5,878 nt of DNA from an uncultured Desulfovibrio sp. (GTDB lineage: Bacteria > Desulfobacterota > Desulfovibrionia > Desulfovibrionales > Desulfovibrionaceae): positions 1-5,878 of the forward strand of contig CAMWPE010000157.1 of assembly GCA_947176055.1 (NCBI GenBank). The letters are read 5' to 3'. The notes under the pieces were generated by a model, which searched no databases, was not told the DNA's origin, and saw nothing but the letters and a program-made list of their open reading frames with translations. This document shows positions 4,750 to 5,878 of this stretch, in pieces. Numbering within the stretch: position 1 is the stretch's first letter; each line of letters starts with the position of its first letter. A program made the position numbers and the translations under genes.

Positions 4750-5878
4750 TTAATTGGCCGTCGAGGTCTTGTCGAGAAGATTTTTGGCCATAGCTTCGCC
4801 TTCCTTGCCGCCGCCCGCCATTCTCTCTATCTCCTTAAATCTGCCAGTTTCATCCAACGCGGAGCATTGAGTATAGGTATTGCCATCCTTTACGGTTTTG
4901 GTTATCTGAAAATGCCTGTTCGCGCGCGCCGCCAGCTGCGGCCAGTGAGTGATAAGAATGACTTGTTGACTCTTGGCCAGGGTTTGCAATTTCTCCAGAA
5001 CCTTGTTCAAAGTCAGGCCGCCTACGCCGGCGTCGACCTCGTCAAAAATGAAGGTAATTTCCCTGTTCTGCTCGCCAAGAATATTTAAACCCAGCAGAAA
5101 GCGGGAGAGCTCGCCGCCGGAGGCTATCTTGTCAAGGGGCTGGGATTTTTGACCCGGGTTTGGAGCCCAAAAGATCCGGCCTTTTTCGTCGTTTACGCCT
5201 GGCCAGATTTCATTTGGCAAAAATTCCGGCGCGACTTTGACATGTTCGGAAAAGCCAAGTTCGCGCAATTGCTCTTCCAGCTCCGTCGCGAATTTAGCCG
5301 CCGCCTCATGCCGCAAGGGAATAATCTCAATGACCAATTCGCCAAGTTCTTTGGCAAGTTTGTTTCGTTCCTTTGTATTAAAGGCTATATCAAGGGCGCA
5401 GGCGTCGAGGAAAGATAAATTTTCTTCAATTTCGTTTTTCAATTCCAGAATCTGCGGCATAGCGCGTTTTAATTTTCTTTTCAACTGCGCGAATTCGAAG
5501 AGTCTTTCTTCGATATCATCCAGATCCGCGTCGGAAGACACTCGCGGGCGGCGCAAATTGTTGCCCAGATGAGCCATTTCGTCGCGAAAAGCGTCAACAG
5601 TCTCTTGAATATTTACCATTTCCGGATCGTCTTCATCCATGCGCCGGATGACCGAGCCTAGATCCGCGAGCATTTGCAATAATCCCGGACCGTCGTCGCC
5701 ATGGAGGATAGCCATGGCTTCGTCGTAAACCTTTCTGGCGTCCTCCTGTTTTTTGATTTCGGCCCGCTGTTCCTCCAGCTCTTCTTCCTCGCCCGGCGCG
5801 GGATTAACTTTATTAATCTCCTCCTTTTGCATTTCCAGCAATTCGCGTTTTTCGGCGAGATCGGCTTGACGATTTTTT
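4750..5878 (-). CDS. recN: DNA repair protein RecN (5' part beyond the window)
   Basis: RecN is a cytoplasmic SMC-like ATPase of recombinational double-strand break repair. About 375 C-terminal residues are visible; the frame stays open to the window edge. The TTG at 5841 is an internal Leu codon within KRELLEMQKEE, not a start. Counting from that Leu, residues 1-200 form a charged helical/coiled-coil region. The C-terminal ATPase half follows: ABC signature ASGGELSR (240-247), Walker B TFIFDEVDAGVGG (263-275), then the switch-His segment ITHWPQLAA (297-305), where many RecN proteins have THLPQVA. MAGGG (341-345) near the end corresponds to the usual MLGG segment. RecN is about 550 residues, so about 175 N-terminal residues with Walker A are missing only because of the window. 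The gene ends with TAA, 42 nt before tRNA-Arg. No damage is seen. Confidence 0.95.
   Translation of the reverse strand, partial: KNRQADLAEKRELLEMQKEEINKVNPAPGEEEELEEQRAEIKKQEDARKVYDEAMAILHGDDGPGLLQMLADLGSVIRRMDEDDPEMVNIQETVDAFRDEMAHLGNNLRRPRVSSDADLDDIEERLFEFAQLKRKLKRAMPQILELKNEIEENLSFLDACALDIAFNTKERNKLAKELGELVIEIIPLRHEAAAKFATELEEQLRELGFSEHVKVAPEFLPNEIWPGVNDEKGRIFWAPNPGQKSQPLDKIASGGELSRFLLGLNILGEQNREITFIFDEVDAGVGGLTLNKVLEKLQTLAKSQQVILITHWPQLAARANRHFQITKTVKDGNTYTQCSALDETGRFKEIERMAGGGKEGEAMAKNLLDKTSTAN

Noticed and set aside
4630..5088. Plus-strand frame of 152 aa beginning MARPAGIEPAAYSLGG
   Set aside because: It is the antisense reading of the tRNA-Arg gene running into antisense recN. This MARPAGIEPA start is a familiar spurious product of tRNA genes.
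5149..5572. Plus-strand frames of 89 and 111 aa
   Set aside because: Both are antisense shadows of recN.

Overview
The window looks like a moderate-GC Gram-negative bacterial chromosome. The best guess, at low to moderate confidence, is a member of Desulfobacterota close to the Desulfovibrionales. This rests on a flavoredoxin-type flavin reductase, a CX4CX2C radical SAM enzyme and a RecN with a THWPQLA motif. No phylogenetic marker was tested.

Left part (1-1678, plus strand): two intact genes form a tight operon whose upstream part lies outside the window. They are a radical SAM Fe-S oxidoreductase and a FabG-like short-chain dehydrogenase/reductase (SDR), 18 nt apart, each with a strong Shine-Dalgarno (SD) site. 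A 418-nt stretch without a convincing gene follows. It holds only short, stop-interrupted, coding-like scraps.

Middle (2097-3955): on the minus strand a 44-aa CxC mini-protein precedes a complete flavin reductase-like gene. Next come two damaged genes facing each other: a GNAT acetyltransferase (plus) cut just after its acetyl-CoA loop, and on the minus strand the N-terminal part of what is probably an SF1 (UvrD-like) helicase. The helicase fragment carries a Gre-like SPxxR segment and stops right after a Q-motif-like stretch, where a Walker A motif would be expected. Both frames break at the same point (about 3211-3229), which reads as a single deletion or recombination scar.

Right part (3956-5878): about 600 nt without a convincing gene carry four degenerate direct repeats (AACTGTTTCA plus a downstream AAAAgGTCAAc-like box) spaced about 100 nt apart. 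They lie just beyond the 3' end of a tRNA-Arg(CCU) gene on the minus strand. The tRNA has its own near-consensus promoter (TTGAAT-N17-TATACT) and is followed by a 17-bp hairpin. Upstream of it lies the 3' two-thirds of recN, a DNA repair gene cut by the window edge.

Taken together, housekeeping DNA (recN, tRNA) borders a worn accessory stretch: repeats beside a tRNA 3' end, two genes truncated against each other and coding scraps. This fits an old integration or deletion hot spot next to tRNA-Arg. No integrase, transposase, CRISPR array or intact mobile element is visible.
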